Shown here piece after piece: positions 9,901 to 20,570 of a stretch of 60,000 nucleotides of DNA; position 1 is the first letter of the stretch, and each line of letters begins with the position of its first letter. The translations under genes and the position numbers were made by a program. The notes beneath the pieces were generated by a model. It searched no databases and was not told where the DNA came from. It saw nothing but the letters and a program-made list of their open reading frames with translations. Source of the stretch: Zygnema cylindricum (Eukaryota > Streptophyta > Zygnematophyceae > Zygnematales > Zygnemataceae); assembly GCA_037447655.1 (NCBI GenBank), contig JBBHKE010003121.1, forward strand, positions 64,001-124,000, written 5' to 3'.

Positions 9901-12900
9901 TTACTCTGTTAAAGCTTTAAACCAATCTCGAGATCGAAAAGACTCAAAATCAGTATCTTTTAAAAGATCAACGGTCAACAAAGCTCCGACTATTTTTAAC
10001 TGTTTTAAAATCGAGGCTGTCTCCTCCTCTTTTTTTAAAAGAGACGAACAACATCCAAAATTGTAAAGAATATCGGTCTGATCGTTAAAACTAAGATCAC
10101 TCCCACCTGGAAAAAGAAAATTTAAAACAAAAAAGCAAAGAGGAGAAAGCAAAATAAAACCAAAGTAAAGAAAGGTTTTTTTTTTATCCCCGGTTTCCTC
10201 TTTAATTCTACTTCCTTTCCTCACTCAACTTCCTCTTATTCTTCCATTTTCCACTCTCTCATTCCAATAATTTTCCCAATTTTTCCTCTTTTTCCTTTTA
10301 ATTTACCACTCTTGCCTCTCATTCCTCCCTTAAAATTATTCCCAATCATTAATAAGTGTCTTTTGTTTTCACATTCTAGCTTTTCAATTTAAATGTTGTT
10401 TACATGTTGTTTTATATTTTCTTTATTTTAATTATAACAATTTATAACCTTTATTATTTATTATTTACGATTAGTCAAAATTATTAAATTATCTACTTGG
10501 GTATCTTACACATTTAACAAAATATCTTTTATTTTTCTTCGAAGGGAAATGATTTTTTTTTTCATAGGTTTTAATGTCACTATTCAAAATAATCTTCCAT
10601 TTTTCCCCTATTTATTCCCCTTCTTCCCCTCTCTAATATTCTTCCACTCCTTCCCCTCCCCCTTTCCTCTCATGCTTCCACTTTTTCCCTCTCGTCCCCG
10701 TCACCTCCCACTCCCTCTCTTCCATTCCTCTCCTTCCTCCTCTCTCTCACCCGCCTCCCCATAATAAATCCATTCCTTCCCCTGCTTTCCCCTCACGGAT
10801 CATTTCTTTCCTCTTTCTCTCCTTCCCTCCATCTCCCCCTCCTCTCCCTCCTCTCTTTAAATCTTTCCCCTTTTCTTTCCTCACTCGCCCCTATCATTAC
10901 TTGCATCCTTTATCTCCCTCCCTCCCTCCTCTCCCTCCTCCCCTTCAATCCCTCCCTTTCCGTTTTCTCCTCGCCCTCTCCCCCATTTTCCCTCACCTGC
11001 CCGGATCAGCTCTATAGCTCTTCCGTAATTCCCATAACTCTCCTCCCATTGGCCAACAGCTGCCGCCAAATCTCCACTAAAAGACAAAAATTTGCCAGCC
11101 GCCAGCTGGCAATCTCCGGCGCCCAATCGGGCCTCCAGATGAGACGAATCGGAGCGCAAACAGACAAAATAGCCCTCGTCAAGAGCCGCCTGAAGGAGAG
11201 GGAGGACCTGGAGAGAGAGAGAAATTCAAGAGAGTGAGAGGTGAATACAATTGAAAAGGAGAGGGAGAGGGAGGGAGAGGAGAGAGAGAGAGAGCGAGAG
11301 GGAGGACCTGGAGAGCAAGTGAGAAAGTGAAGAAGGTGAGGACCTGGAAAGAGAGAGATTCAAGAGAGTGAGAGGTGAATACAAGTGAAACGAAGAAGGA
11401 GAGGGAGAGCGAGAGGAGAGCGAGTGGGGGAGGGAGAGAGAGAGAGGAGAGCAAGAGGGATAGAGAGAGGGAGAGTGAGAGGGAGGGGAAGAGGGAGAGG
11501 GAGAGGGAGTGGAAGAGGGGGATGGAGAGGGAGAGGGAGTGGAAGAGAGAGGGAGAGGGAGAGGGTGAGAGAGAGGGAGGGAGAGAAAAAGGGAGAGAAG
11601 GAGAGAGGGAGGGAGATAGAGAAGAGAGAGAGAGGGAGAAATTAAAAAAAGAAGTTATAGAGGTATTCTAAGAATTTAAGTGGGATGGAAACTAAAGGAG
11701 TTTTCTTGGGTGTATGTGAGACTTGGTACGCGGTTTCCTTTTGGGAAGGAGGAGAGAGAGGGAGAGGGAGCATGGGTGGAGGTAAGGGAGACGGAGAGAG
11801 AGGGAGAGGGAGCATGGGTGGAGGTAAGGGAGACGGAGAGAGGGAGAGGGAGAGGGAGAGAAAGAGGGAGAGAAAGAGGGAGAGGGAGAGAAAGAGGGAG
11901 AGGGAGAGAAAGAGGGAGAGGGAGAGGGAGAGGGAGAGGGAGAGGGAGAGAGGGTGAGGAGAGGGAGAGGGAGAGGGAGGAGAGGGAGAGGGAGAGGGAG
12001 AGGGAGAGGGAGAGGGAGAGGGAGAGGGAGAGGGAGAGAAAGAGGGAGAGAAAGAGGGAGAGGGAGAGGGAAGCATCATTTTACGACGAAGTAGGTAAAC
12101 ACCTTTTCATAATGTTCCGGAAGAGATTGACATTTTTCCGAATGCAAATTTAATGTTTCTCCCAAAGCCAATTTTGGAATCAAATCCGTCGGTTTAAATT
12201 CGATCGCATGTCGAAATTTTTCTTCGGCTTTCGAAAAAAATTGTAGAGATTCGTCCAATCTGGAAGTTTTCTGGATTTCCCAGAAAAACGGGCAGTGAAA
12301 AAAAAAAAAAACAGAGAGGGAGAAAAGAGGGACACAATTAAGGACAAGAAAAGAAAGAAAAAAGAAAAGGAAACGACATGGAACAGGGAAAACGGGAGGA
12401 AGGTAAAAAGGATGAGGGAGGAGAAGAGGAGGAAAGGACAGAGGAAGGAGAGAGGAAGAGAAAAGGAAAAAAAGGGGAAGAGGGAGAGAGATAAGATGAG
12501 AGGAAAGAGAGAGGAAACCGAGAAGAAGAGAAGAGGATGCAAAGGAAAAAGGAGAATGAAGGGCAAAGAAACGGAGATAGGAGAGAGAGGAAAGGAGAGA
12601 GAGGAAAGGAGAGATGGAGGAGAAAGGGGAGGACAAGAAGTGAAGGAAAACAAAGGAGAGAGGAAGGAGACAAAAAGAGATGAGATTTGGGAGGTAAAAT
12701 TAAGGATAGAGAAAGTGAAGGGAAAGTCAAGCAGAAGCAAGATGGAGAAACGGAAAAGGGAACGAGGAAGGCGAGGGAAAAGAGAAAACAGACAGAGAGG
12801 GAGGGGAACTTAAAATGTTAAAAAAAGGGAGAGAACAGAGGAGACAATGAGGAAGAAAGAGCAATGAGAGAGGAAAGAGATCATAAGAAGAGAGAGGAAA

Positions 12901-15900
12901 GAGAGGGAGAAAGGAGGAGAAAGAGGAGAAGGAAAAAAAGGAGAGAGAAGTAGTGAGATGGACAAGAGAGAAAAGAGGGAGAGGAGGGTGAGACACAGAG
13001 AGGAAAGAGAGTGAGAAAGAAGAGAGGGAGAGAAGCAGCATCCAAGGACGAAGCGTGAGAAAAAAGAAAAAGAGACAAAGGAAAGAGGGAGAGACGGAGA
13101 GGAAGGAGGAGGAGGGAGAAGGAGAGATAATTACCTGTGCCAAAGAAAGGAAACAGAGACCCCAATTATGGAGGAGGCCCGAGAGATCGTCTCCCTTCAC
13201 CCCTTCAGAGAGAGAGACAGCTCTCTCGTAGGAGAGGGAGGCAGTCTCGTAGAGAGAGAGAGCTCCTTCCCAGGATCTGTCTGCCTGGAGGGAGGAGAGA
13301 GAGGGGAAAGAGGGCAGAGGGAGGGGGGGGAGGGGAGAGGGAGAGGGGAGGGGGGAAGGGGAGAGGGGGAGAGGGGAGAGGGGGAGAGGGGAGAGGGGAG
13401 GAGGGGAGAGGGGAGAGGGGAGAGGGGAGAGGGGAGAGGGAGAGGGGAGGAGGGGGAGAGGGGAGAGGGGAGAGGGGAGAGGGGAGAGGGGAGAGGCGAG
13501 AGGGGAGACAAGAGGGAGAGGAGAGGAGGGAGACGTGAAGAAAAAGGCATGTTAGGATGCAATGAAATGTGATCTCATGCGCTATCCGCTGGAGAGAGAT
13601 AAAAGAAAGAGTGAGAGAGAGAGAGATGGAGGGAGAGAGAGAAAAGATAGGACGTCAAAATATGTGTACTATACTAAGAAGGGAAGAAAGGGAGGGAGGG
13701 AATGAAGGAAGGAAGGATGGAGAAATGTGTTGATGATAGTGTGACTGTCATGGTCTCGAAAAGGGAAGAGAAAGGGAGAGATATAAAGAGAGAGAAAGAA
13801 AGAAACAGAGAGGAGGCGTAGAGAAAGAGAGGGTGAAAGAGAGACAGAGAGATAGAGAGCGAGAAAAATAGAGATTTAGAAAAAGACAAAAATAGACACA
13901 AATAGAAAAAGAAAAATCAAAGAGAGAGGAGGGAGAGAGAGAACATTGAGAGAAAATAGACAACACTAGACAGAGGGGGAGAGGGGGAGAGAGGGAGAGG
14001 GAGAGAAGGAGAGAGGAAAAGAGGGAGAGAGGATAGAGAGAGAGAGAGAGAGACCTACCATTATTTCAGCACGTTTCACACAACAGTCTCCCAAGTTCGT
14101 CAAAATTTCAATATCTCCCGGGGCTGTCAAGAGAGCTGTTTTATACCTGCCCAAAAACCCGGGCAGGGTCGATGAAAATTTACTTAACTTGAAAAAGAAT
14201 ATGATGAAAATGACAACAAGTAGGATGCAGATCTGTTTTTTTAATTCTTATATGACAAAAAAAAATTAAGCTAAAGGATTTTACAAGGATAATGGTAACA
14301 TCATTAAAACATCATTAACATCATTTGATTTTATTTCTGTTTATTGTTATTAAAACATAATTTTGGGACACTAAATTTTCATGTCTACTTTCGATAATTT
14401 GCCCCTTGAATTACTGGATCAGCATATACTTATTATTGAATAAATTGAGTTACTTAATCAATATGAAGCTTAAATTTCCAGAACCTTTTTAATCTGCCCA
14501 AACTTTTCTCTTTCATTTTTTTTCATCTGCCCAAAATTTGCCTTTCATCTGCCAATAACTTTCCTTTTACTTACTCAAACCTCTCCTCCCCTCCGCTCCT
14601 CTCCTGCTCCTCTCCTCTCCTCTCCTCTCCTCTCCTCTCCTCTCCTCTCCTCTCCTCTCTCTCCTCTCCTCTCCCTCCTCCTCTCCTATCCTCTCCTCTC
14701 CTCTCCTCTCTTCTACTCTCCTCTCCTCTCCCCCTCGTCTCCTCCCCTCTCCTTCTCCTCTCCTCCTCTCCTCTCCTCTCCTCCCCTCCTTTGCTTCTCT
14801 CCTCTCGGTGCCTCTCTTCCCGGCCCCTTTCCTTTCCCCCCTTTAAACTTCTTTTTTGCATCTGCCCGAATCCTTTCCGTCATCCGCCCAAACCTTTTTT
14901 GCTCCCTTTTTTTTTTTTTTTTTCGCCTCTGCCCCAAACTTGCCTTTCGTCTGCCCGCTCCAAAAGTTGCAACGCCGCGTTTCTCCCTCCTCCCTCGCCA
15001 GCTGGCGTCACATCACTGCTGACGTCAGCATTGACACAGGTGCTGACATCAGCGATGACATCAGCACAGGCCACGAGAGAGTTCGCACTGTTCACGAGAG
15101 AATTGTGTTTTAGGGTTTCGTCTGAAACCGGGGACGAAAAAATTGTCTCGTAGGCATCGTGAGCTTTCCTGTGAATCATTGGACGTATACTTTTAGACAT
15201 CCTGTGGTTTTTTAATATTATATTTTAACCGTAATATTACAATTTTTTTATGTTAAGGATGTGGGCGTACATCTCAGGGTTTTGGGGTTTAGGGATACAT
15301 GTTTTCCGGAGTTCATAGTTTTTGCAGTTGTTAGTTTTGTGACCGTTTCCATTACTGTTCTTTGTCAGTGTTTTTCGTTACTGTTTTTGTTACTGCTCTG
15401 GTTGACATTTTTTCCACCATGTTATTATTTTGGTAATTACACCGTGAACCAATTTTAGCGTAATAACAATAATTTGACGCCCGTTTTTTTGCCCTCTGAC
15501 CACAAATTAGCGTTAACAACACTATTTTTTTTTCTTACCTCTAATTCTTTAAACGGTCCAAAACCAGCCACGTCCTTCAGAACAAATAAGAATTGATAAC
15601 ACTTATATAAACCCCACGTTAATAATTTCTTTACAAATAATTTCTTTATTAATTTCGTAATAGCGATCCATGGTGTACTTTTGCCATAAACTTGTTACCA
15701 TTTTATTGACTATTGATTACTAATTTTATTACTATTTTGTGTTACACTTTTGGTGTTGAATTTTGAAAATGGGTATTGGAGAAGGAACATATATTGTTAA
15801 AAAGGTGTGTCTATGGGAAGTATATAGTGTGGAATACAAACTTTAGAATGCAAAATACAAAATACAAAATATAAAATAAAAAGAAAAAGAAAGTGGAAAG

Positions 15901-17019
15901 TGAAGTGGAATGTTTAAAATGTAAAATGTAGAAACGCAAAACTTCGGAAATGTGGGATTTTAGAAATCTATAATTGTAGAAATGTTGAACTGTGGAAATA
16001 AGAATTGTAAAAATGTAGAAAGGGTAGAAATATAAAAAGGTAAAATATAGAATACACATAAAAATTGTAGAATGTAAATTTACAAAATTACAAATAAAAC
16101 TGTCAAGTTGTAAAATGCCGAAAGTAGAATGTAAAATGCAAAATGTCAAATGCAAAATCTAAAACATAAAATCGTAAATATGTAAAACTTAAAAATGTAC
16201 AATGTGAAACGTAAAAGTGTAAAAATATAAATACGTAAAAACGTAAAAATATAAAATGTGAAAAAGCAAAGGGAAATAAGGGTACATATGCCCCTTTAAT
16301 TTTTGAAGTGTTTCTTTCATCAAGGGCTCACCTCAACCAATCTGCTGCTTCCTGATTGGCTCTGAATTCCAGCTCAGCAGCTTTCACACGTGTGAAAGAT
16401 TTCCCTTCCTCGAATGGGCTTCCAGAAGCTCTCCGGACTTCAAAGAGAACCGATTCGGAAAGAAGTTGGTATACTTCTGCCTGGGAAAGGGAGAGAGAGG
16501 GAGAGGGAGAGTGAGGGAGAGGGAGAGGGAGTGAGAGGGAGAGGGAGGGAAGAGGGAGAGGAGAGGGAGAGAGGGAGAGAGGGAGAGGGAGAGAGGGAGA
16601 GGGAGAAGGATCGGGAGAGGGGGAGGGAGAGGCAGGAGGAGAGGAAGAGAGCTCCTCTCCCAACTTTTTCTTCTTTTCGCACAACCTTTCTTTTTTGTCG
16701 CGCAAAACTTTTCCCACAACTTTTTCTCTTTTTCCCTTTAAAAAAAAGAAAAAATATTCGCTCTCCCACCATCTCAAACAGAAGCGTCCCCTTACATAAC
16801 TGTTATTCTTCTCCATGTCCATCCCTCCGATTAAACCTAAAAATAAAAAATTCCCTCCTCTCTCACCAGCTCAAACAACGCGTCCAGTCGCACGGAATCC
16901 TCCAAAGGAAGTGAAAGTGCGAAAAGAAATTTTTCCAAACTCGCTCTCAAATGTCGCGAACACTCCAAACTTCCGACTCGTCTCTCGGCCGCCTGCTTGT
17001 GTCTCCCAGCTTCTACCAT
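9901..17019 (-). CDS. TPR-like protein, seven exons, 338 residues
   Basis: Phase-consistent exons on the - strand are 17019-16867, 16480-16332, 14146-14059, 13194-13135, 12270-12103, 11189-10997 and 10106-9901. Helical, TPR-like segments include FRANQEAADWLR, DIEILTNLGDCC, GLLHNWGLCFLSLAQ, EEKFRHAIEFKPTD, ARLGAGDCQLAAGKFLSF, ESYGNYGRAIEL and DILYNFGCCSSLLKKEEE. The C-terminus, DTDFESFRSRDWFKALTE, is the usual ending of many TPR proteins. The most 5' ATG found is at 17019; a further upstream exon cannot be excluded. No catalytic motif is visible and the specific family was not recognised, so a scaffold or adaptor role is only the general expectation for TPR proteins. It lies antisense between RDR6 and SGS3, convergent with the former and divergent from the latter. 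Nothing in it points to silencing. Confidence 0.8.
10590..10980 (+). repeat. CT-rich tract in the last TPR intron
   Basis: C/T-rich on the + strand (so purine-rich on the sense strand of the - strand gene), inside intron 10107-10996. This is an exception to the usual sense-strand pyrimidine pattern in this gene. Confidence 0.8.
11205..12070 (+). repeat. GGGAGA/GAGAGG mega-tract before TPR exon 6
   Basis: About 860 bases of nearly pure purine on the + strand, with long perfect (GAGAGG)n runs. It fills intron 11190-12102, so the sense strand is a giant polypyrimidine tract that ends at the acceptor CTTCAG|GCGGCT. Inner sub-repeats such as CATGGGTGGAGGTAAGGGAG (near 11771 and 11811) show local tandem duplication. 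Confidence 0.9.
12300..13130 (+). repeat. GA-rich tract in the TPR intron before exon 5
   Basis: Purine-rich on the + strand (GGAGAAAGAGG-type), filling intron 12271-13134. It is pyrimidine on the sense strand up to the acceptor AATCCAG|AAAACT. Its large open frames on both strands are compositional artefacts. Confidence 0.85.
13205..14050 (+). repeat. GGGGAGA tracts in the TPR intron before exon 4
   Basis: Very regular (GGGGAGA)n-type DNA at about 13320-13510 and looser GAGAGA DNA at 13590-14050 fill intron 13195-14058. They are pyrimidine on the sense strand. Confidence 0.85.
14490..14965 (+). repeat. Degenerate TCTGCCCAAAC repeat interrupted by a CTCTC tract
   Basis: CTGCCCAAAC or close variants recur near 14494, 14528, 14862, 14886 and 14931. 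Read on the - strand they give GGGCAG, the same word as the acceptor of the next TPR exon (TTGGGCAG|GTATAA at 14147). Between them, 14576-14830 is a (CTCTCC)n tract. Confidence 0.7.
15005..15075. promoter_or_regulatory. Cluster of TGACGTCA-type palindromes
   Basis: Within 70 bases are GCTGACGTCAGC, GCTGACATCAGC and GATGACATCAGC, preceded by GGCGTCACATC. TGACGTCA is the core bound by plant bZIP factors of the TGA/CRE type. The cluster sits inside the long second intron of the TPR gene, so it may be an intronic regulatory element or transposon-derived; its function is inferred from motif content only. Confidence 0.4.
15432..15640 (+). mobile_element. MITE copy in TPR intron 2
   Basis: Starts with TTACACCGTGAACCAATTTT and contains ATTAGCGTTAACAACACTAT, CTAATTCTTTAAACGGTCC, GCCACGTC and ACCCCACGTTAATAA in the same order as the copies in RDR6 intron 3 and SGS3 intron 1. 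Confidence 0.75.
15835..16265 (+). repeat. Degenerate AAAATGTA-type array in TPR intron 2
   Basis: Roughly 430 bases made of variants of a 9-11 base word (GTAAAATGTA, GTAGAAATGT, GCAAAATGTC). No protein coding is supported. Confidence 0.75.
16485..16660 (+). repeat. GA-rich tract before TPR exon 2
   Basis: (GGGAGA)n on the + strand directly upstream (on the - strand) of the acceptor TTTCCCAG|GCAGAA at 16481/16480. It acts as, or expands, the polypyrimidine tract of that intron. Confidence 0.85.
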
Positions 17020-17025
17020 TTTGCA

Positions 17026-17220
17026 TACTTCACCGCAATTAGCGTGGATACTTCATCATTGTTTTTGTGGATAGTATACCCTAATTAGTGTGGATAACTC
17101 GCCTTCATTGGTGAAAATTATCCACCGTAATTAGTGTAGATAATTCACCGTAAAAAGTGTGGATACTTCACCATAGTTACTGTTGACACTTCATCATATT
17201 AGCGTGGATAAAGTTATTTC
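17026..17220 (+). repeat. ~35-bp degenerate repeat upstream of the TPR gene
   Basis: Five to six units built on TTAGTGTGGATA followed by a TTCACC(A/G)TA block; one outlying unit is near 17610. It lies immediately 5' of the TPR start codon, where the promoter or leader is expected. Confidence 0.8.
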
Positions 17221-17540
17221 TAAACTTTCTTTCGAATTTTTTTTGGATTTTTTTCAAAAAAAAAAGGTGAAGTTTTCACTAACCTTCTTCCTAAGCCTTT
17301 TCCTAACTTTTTTCTAAACGTACTTCTCTCTAAACTAGTTTCTAAATTTTTTCTAATTGTTTTCCAAGATATTTTCTAAACTTCTTTCTAACCTTCGTTC
17401 TAAACTTCTTATTGAACTTGTTTTTAAACTTGTTTCTGATATTTTTTCTAAGCTTTTTTCTGAACTTTTATTGTTTTTTCCAGATTTATTTCTAAACTTA
17501 TTTCTAAACTTATGGTTTAACCTCTTTCTAAAACTAAGTT
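17221..17540 (+). repeat. TTTCTAAACTT-type degenerate array
   Basis: About 25 variants of an 11-13 base word (TTTCTAAACTT). No other feature is visible. Confidence 0.75.
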
Positions 17541-18470
17541 ATTTTTGTCATACCCTTGGTATAATTTATAGTCATTGGTAAAACTTCACCTTCATGACCA
17601 TTCTGTGTACTCTTCACCATTGTTAGTGTGGATAACGCAATTTTCTAAAGCAAGCTTTTTTGCATGTAAGTTTACTCTACTGAACACAAATCCCAACTAT
17701 GGGCATATCCTTCATTTGTGGACAAAGCGGTTCCTAAACTATTTTAGTTTTGACATAAGCTCCTGACGGTTCGACAACATACATGACCAGTTTAAAATAA
17801 GTTTAGTGTACTTAGCAAAAATGAATGACTTAATGCGAACCGCATATCGGAAAACATCGCACATGAACTACTGTGGATTGGTAAGGTTGAAGATCATGAA
17901 GATAGTAACTTTCTCCAAAAATTTCCACACTATTTCCGGTGAGAATTGTGCAAATAACCTATTTGTGTGACAGTTGTCTTTGCAAGTTCATGGACTCCTA
18001 CATTCCTTTAGCGAGGGAAGAATCCAAAGTAAATAAGAACTCTAAATTGAAATGAATTGTTAAATATACTTGAAAAATTGACAAATTGGAACAATATACT
18101 CGATTAGGAGTCAAAGAAGGTGAAGTAATCAAGATTACACATACTGGAAGCCATACAAACGTAAACAAACAAACAAAAATTACAGAAAACAAAGAACAAA
18201 ATAGTTTTTTGAACTTTCTCCAAATTCTTATGTTTGTTGTCTTGAACACAAGTGTTTCAAATTTAAAAATGAAAAGTTTAACTTCGTCAAAAATCTTATT
18301 GCATAAATTTTACTTTTACAATATTTTCCGTTTCCTTAGAAGCATTTTTTCAGGTTTATAATTTAATTTCCACAATTTTTTTGACAACTTTCTTCCTACA
18401 TTTTGTTGATTCTACAAATTAAAATCCTTTCCTTCATCAACTTTCAATCTCACTCCTTCCATGAAGAGAA
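17541..18470. other. Intergenic AT-rich DNA
   Basis: No gene, RNA or clear repeat was recognised, apart from one outlying TTAGTGTGGATA unit near 17610. Confidence 0.6.
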
Positions 18471-18510
18471 GTGGTCAAATTCCCTCTTTCCTCCCTTCCT
18501 CTGCCTCCTC

Positions 18511-18740
18511 TGCCTCCCTCACCCACTCTCTCCCTCCTTCCCTATCCCTTTCCCTCCCTCTTCCTCCCTTTCCTTCCCTCTTCCTTTCCCTCGCTCTCTC
18601 CCCTCTACCTCCCTCACCCACCCTCTCCCTCCTTCCCTATCCCTTTCCCTCCCTCTTCCTCCCTTTCCTTCCCTCTTCCTTTCCCTCCCTCTCTCCCCTT
18701 TACCTCCCTCACCCACCCTCTCCTCCCACCTTCTCCCTTC
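18511..18740 (+). repeat. 95-bp tandem duplication of pyrimidine-rich DNA
   Basis: ACCCACYCTCTCC recurs at 18521, 18616 and 18711, and CCTATCCCTTTCCCTCCCTC at 18541 and 18636. This gives two nearly identical 95-bp units plus a partial third. Confidence 0.9.
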
Positions 18741-18782
18741 CACCAATACAATACAAGCAATGACTAACGGTACAACAAAAGA

Positions 18783-18954
18783 CACGTGGCACATTCTAAC
18801 TGGCTCAAACTCACCTGCGAGAATAGCACGTGACTCTGACTCAGCAGAGCCTCTCCCTCTCTGACTGCCACGTGCCGTATTGCCTCTGCCTCTACCGTGA
18901 TTACCACGTGGCATCTTGCAGAAGACTGAAAAATCCTTTCCTACCTTCCACGTG
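18783..18954. promoter_or_regulatory. Cluster of five CACGTG G-boxes
   Basis: Perfect CACGTG hexamers start at 18783, 18827, 18869, 18905 and 18949. Several are in the extended ABRE-like context CCACGTGGC or CACGTGTC. Such clusters bind bZIP (ABF/HY5/GBF) and bHLH (PIF) factors. It lies between the divergent TPR and SGS3 genes, about 1.8 kb upstream of the first TPR exon found. TGACGTC cores follow near 19180, 19203 and 19213. Regulation of either gene is inferred. Confidence 0.55.
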
Positions 18955-18959
18955 TCAAG

Positions 18960-20190
18960 TGCTGTACGGACTGTACGGTATAATACTGTACTGTAGAGTA
19001 AGGTACGGTAACTGAGACGTCACAACTTCACTCCACTGTATTCAGTACAGCTGTGAATCTAACGGTATGAAAACCACATGAAACGTTATATGATGTTCCG
19101 ATACAATATACGCAAAGTATACGATATAATACACATAGTACGGAATATCCGAGTATAGTATACACTTCTTCTATATACCGACGTCAAATTTGATGACTTT
19201 TTGACGTCAGTCTGACGTCGCGAAGAACTGGCTTTAATGAGTTTTATCAATGTGATGTAGGAAAACCCGAAAAGGCGAAAAGCCAGTTGGCCGATTCGAG
19301 GCTTGTCATGCCTAAGGGCCCTAAGGGGCTCGGGAGGCTCGTACGGATAGAATTTCTCCAGCCGGGCGGTCCCGGGACACTCCGTCACTCAAGGTACGGA
19401 GCCCACGACGTACGCCAGACGCCGGGAATTCAAATTATCTGACCCTATTGAACGAGGGTTTTATGGGGAATGATGACAGTTTCATGGGAAACGACGGTTT
19501 CATGGGACGCCCGATGGTTCCAGGATGCTGCGGGCACCCGTGGGCGAACCTACGCGGAAGTGAATCCATTTTCCCTTCTCGGGAGAGCCTGGACTTACGG
19601 ATCGTCCACCGGTGGGAATCACTTAGGCTGTGTGCACATGTAACTGAAACTTTTAAATGTAACGTTGGATTTTAGTGAAGAGTCTCCGTATTACTTTTCA
19701 GAGTGTTCCAATGTCCCGAATCGATTTTTTATTATTATTTCCTCCGCAAATGTCCGGAGAAAACATTTGAAACCCGAAGTCGAGGGATCCCTCCCCCGAG
19801 CCTTCTCATTGCATTTTAATGTCAACGTGTATCAGTGGCTCTTCAACGAGTGTAAGTCGCTGCCCTTCTAGGGCGAAGCACGGTGGCGGATGACAAGCGG
19901 GGCCTTTTGGATCTTCCACCAAGGGATCTAGTCCACATCCACGATCTTTGAGGGTTTGGACTTTAGTCTCTTAGAGCTATGTTTGTCTTACCTTTGAGTA
20001 TCGTCCCCTTTGGTAATTTTCTTAGTTTTGGCAATTATTTTAGTTCGATTCAGCTTCTCCACATGTTTTCTTTGCCTTAATCTCTTTTGGCTTTTGTAGT
20101 ACTTAAGCATTTTTTTTGCTTTCTTTTTTGAACCCCTTTGTAACTTGGTGGTTTTTTCCATCGCACTTTTTTAATTTTTTTTTTTATATT
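18960..20190. other. Intergenic region with GTAC words and a GC-richer block
   Basis: 18960-19015 has several GTAC words (TGTACGGACTGTACGG). 19255-19640 is more GC-rich than its surroundings and may be an old element, but no family was recognised. The rest is AT-rich and unremarkable. Confidence 0.5.
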
Positions 20191-20193
20191 AAT

Positions 20194-20487
20194 CGAAATC
20201 GGCTAAATTACATGACAGTTGTAGACGTCTACAACATTTCGCAACAAATTGTAGGCGCTTGACACACTACAACAGTGACAATTGTAGGCGTCTACAAATG
20301 TATGTTGTCGAACCGCAGTTTCTCGACTTTCTGGGACAAAGGTTTAGGGTCTCAAGATATTGTGACATCATGCTCACTTGTGACAACGTCGACGTCATTA
20401 ATTTTATAACTTTACGCCATGGTTTCACCATTTTGTTTTTATTTCCTTTATCATTCGATTTGCCATCAAACTACACCCGAAGGTGTT

Positions 20488-20570
<83 letters not shown>

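Noticed and set aside
11375-12153. Arg/Glu-rich open frames on the + strand
   Set aside because: All frames are open because (GAGAGG)n has no T; they lie in introns of the TPR gene.
13570-13600. Possible miR390-like site (GCGCTATCCGCTGGAG)
   Set aside because: Only partial similarity to the TAS3 target site, with mismatches in the central part, and no second site.
19255-19640. Possible rRNA or LTR fragment because of higher GC
   Set aside because: No conserved rRNA word, primer-binding site or paired LTR was found.
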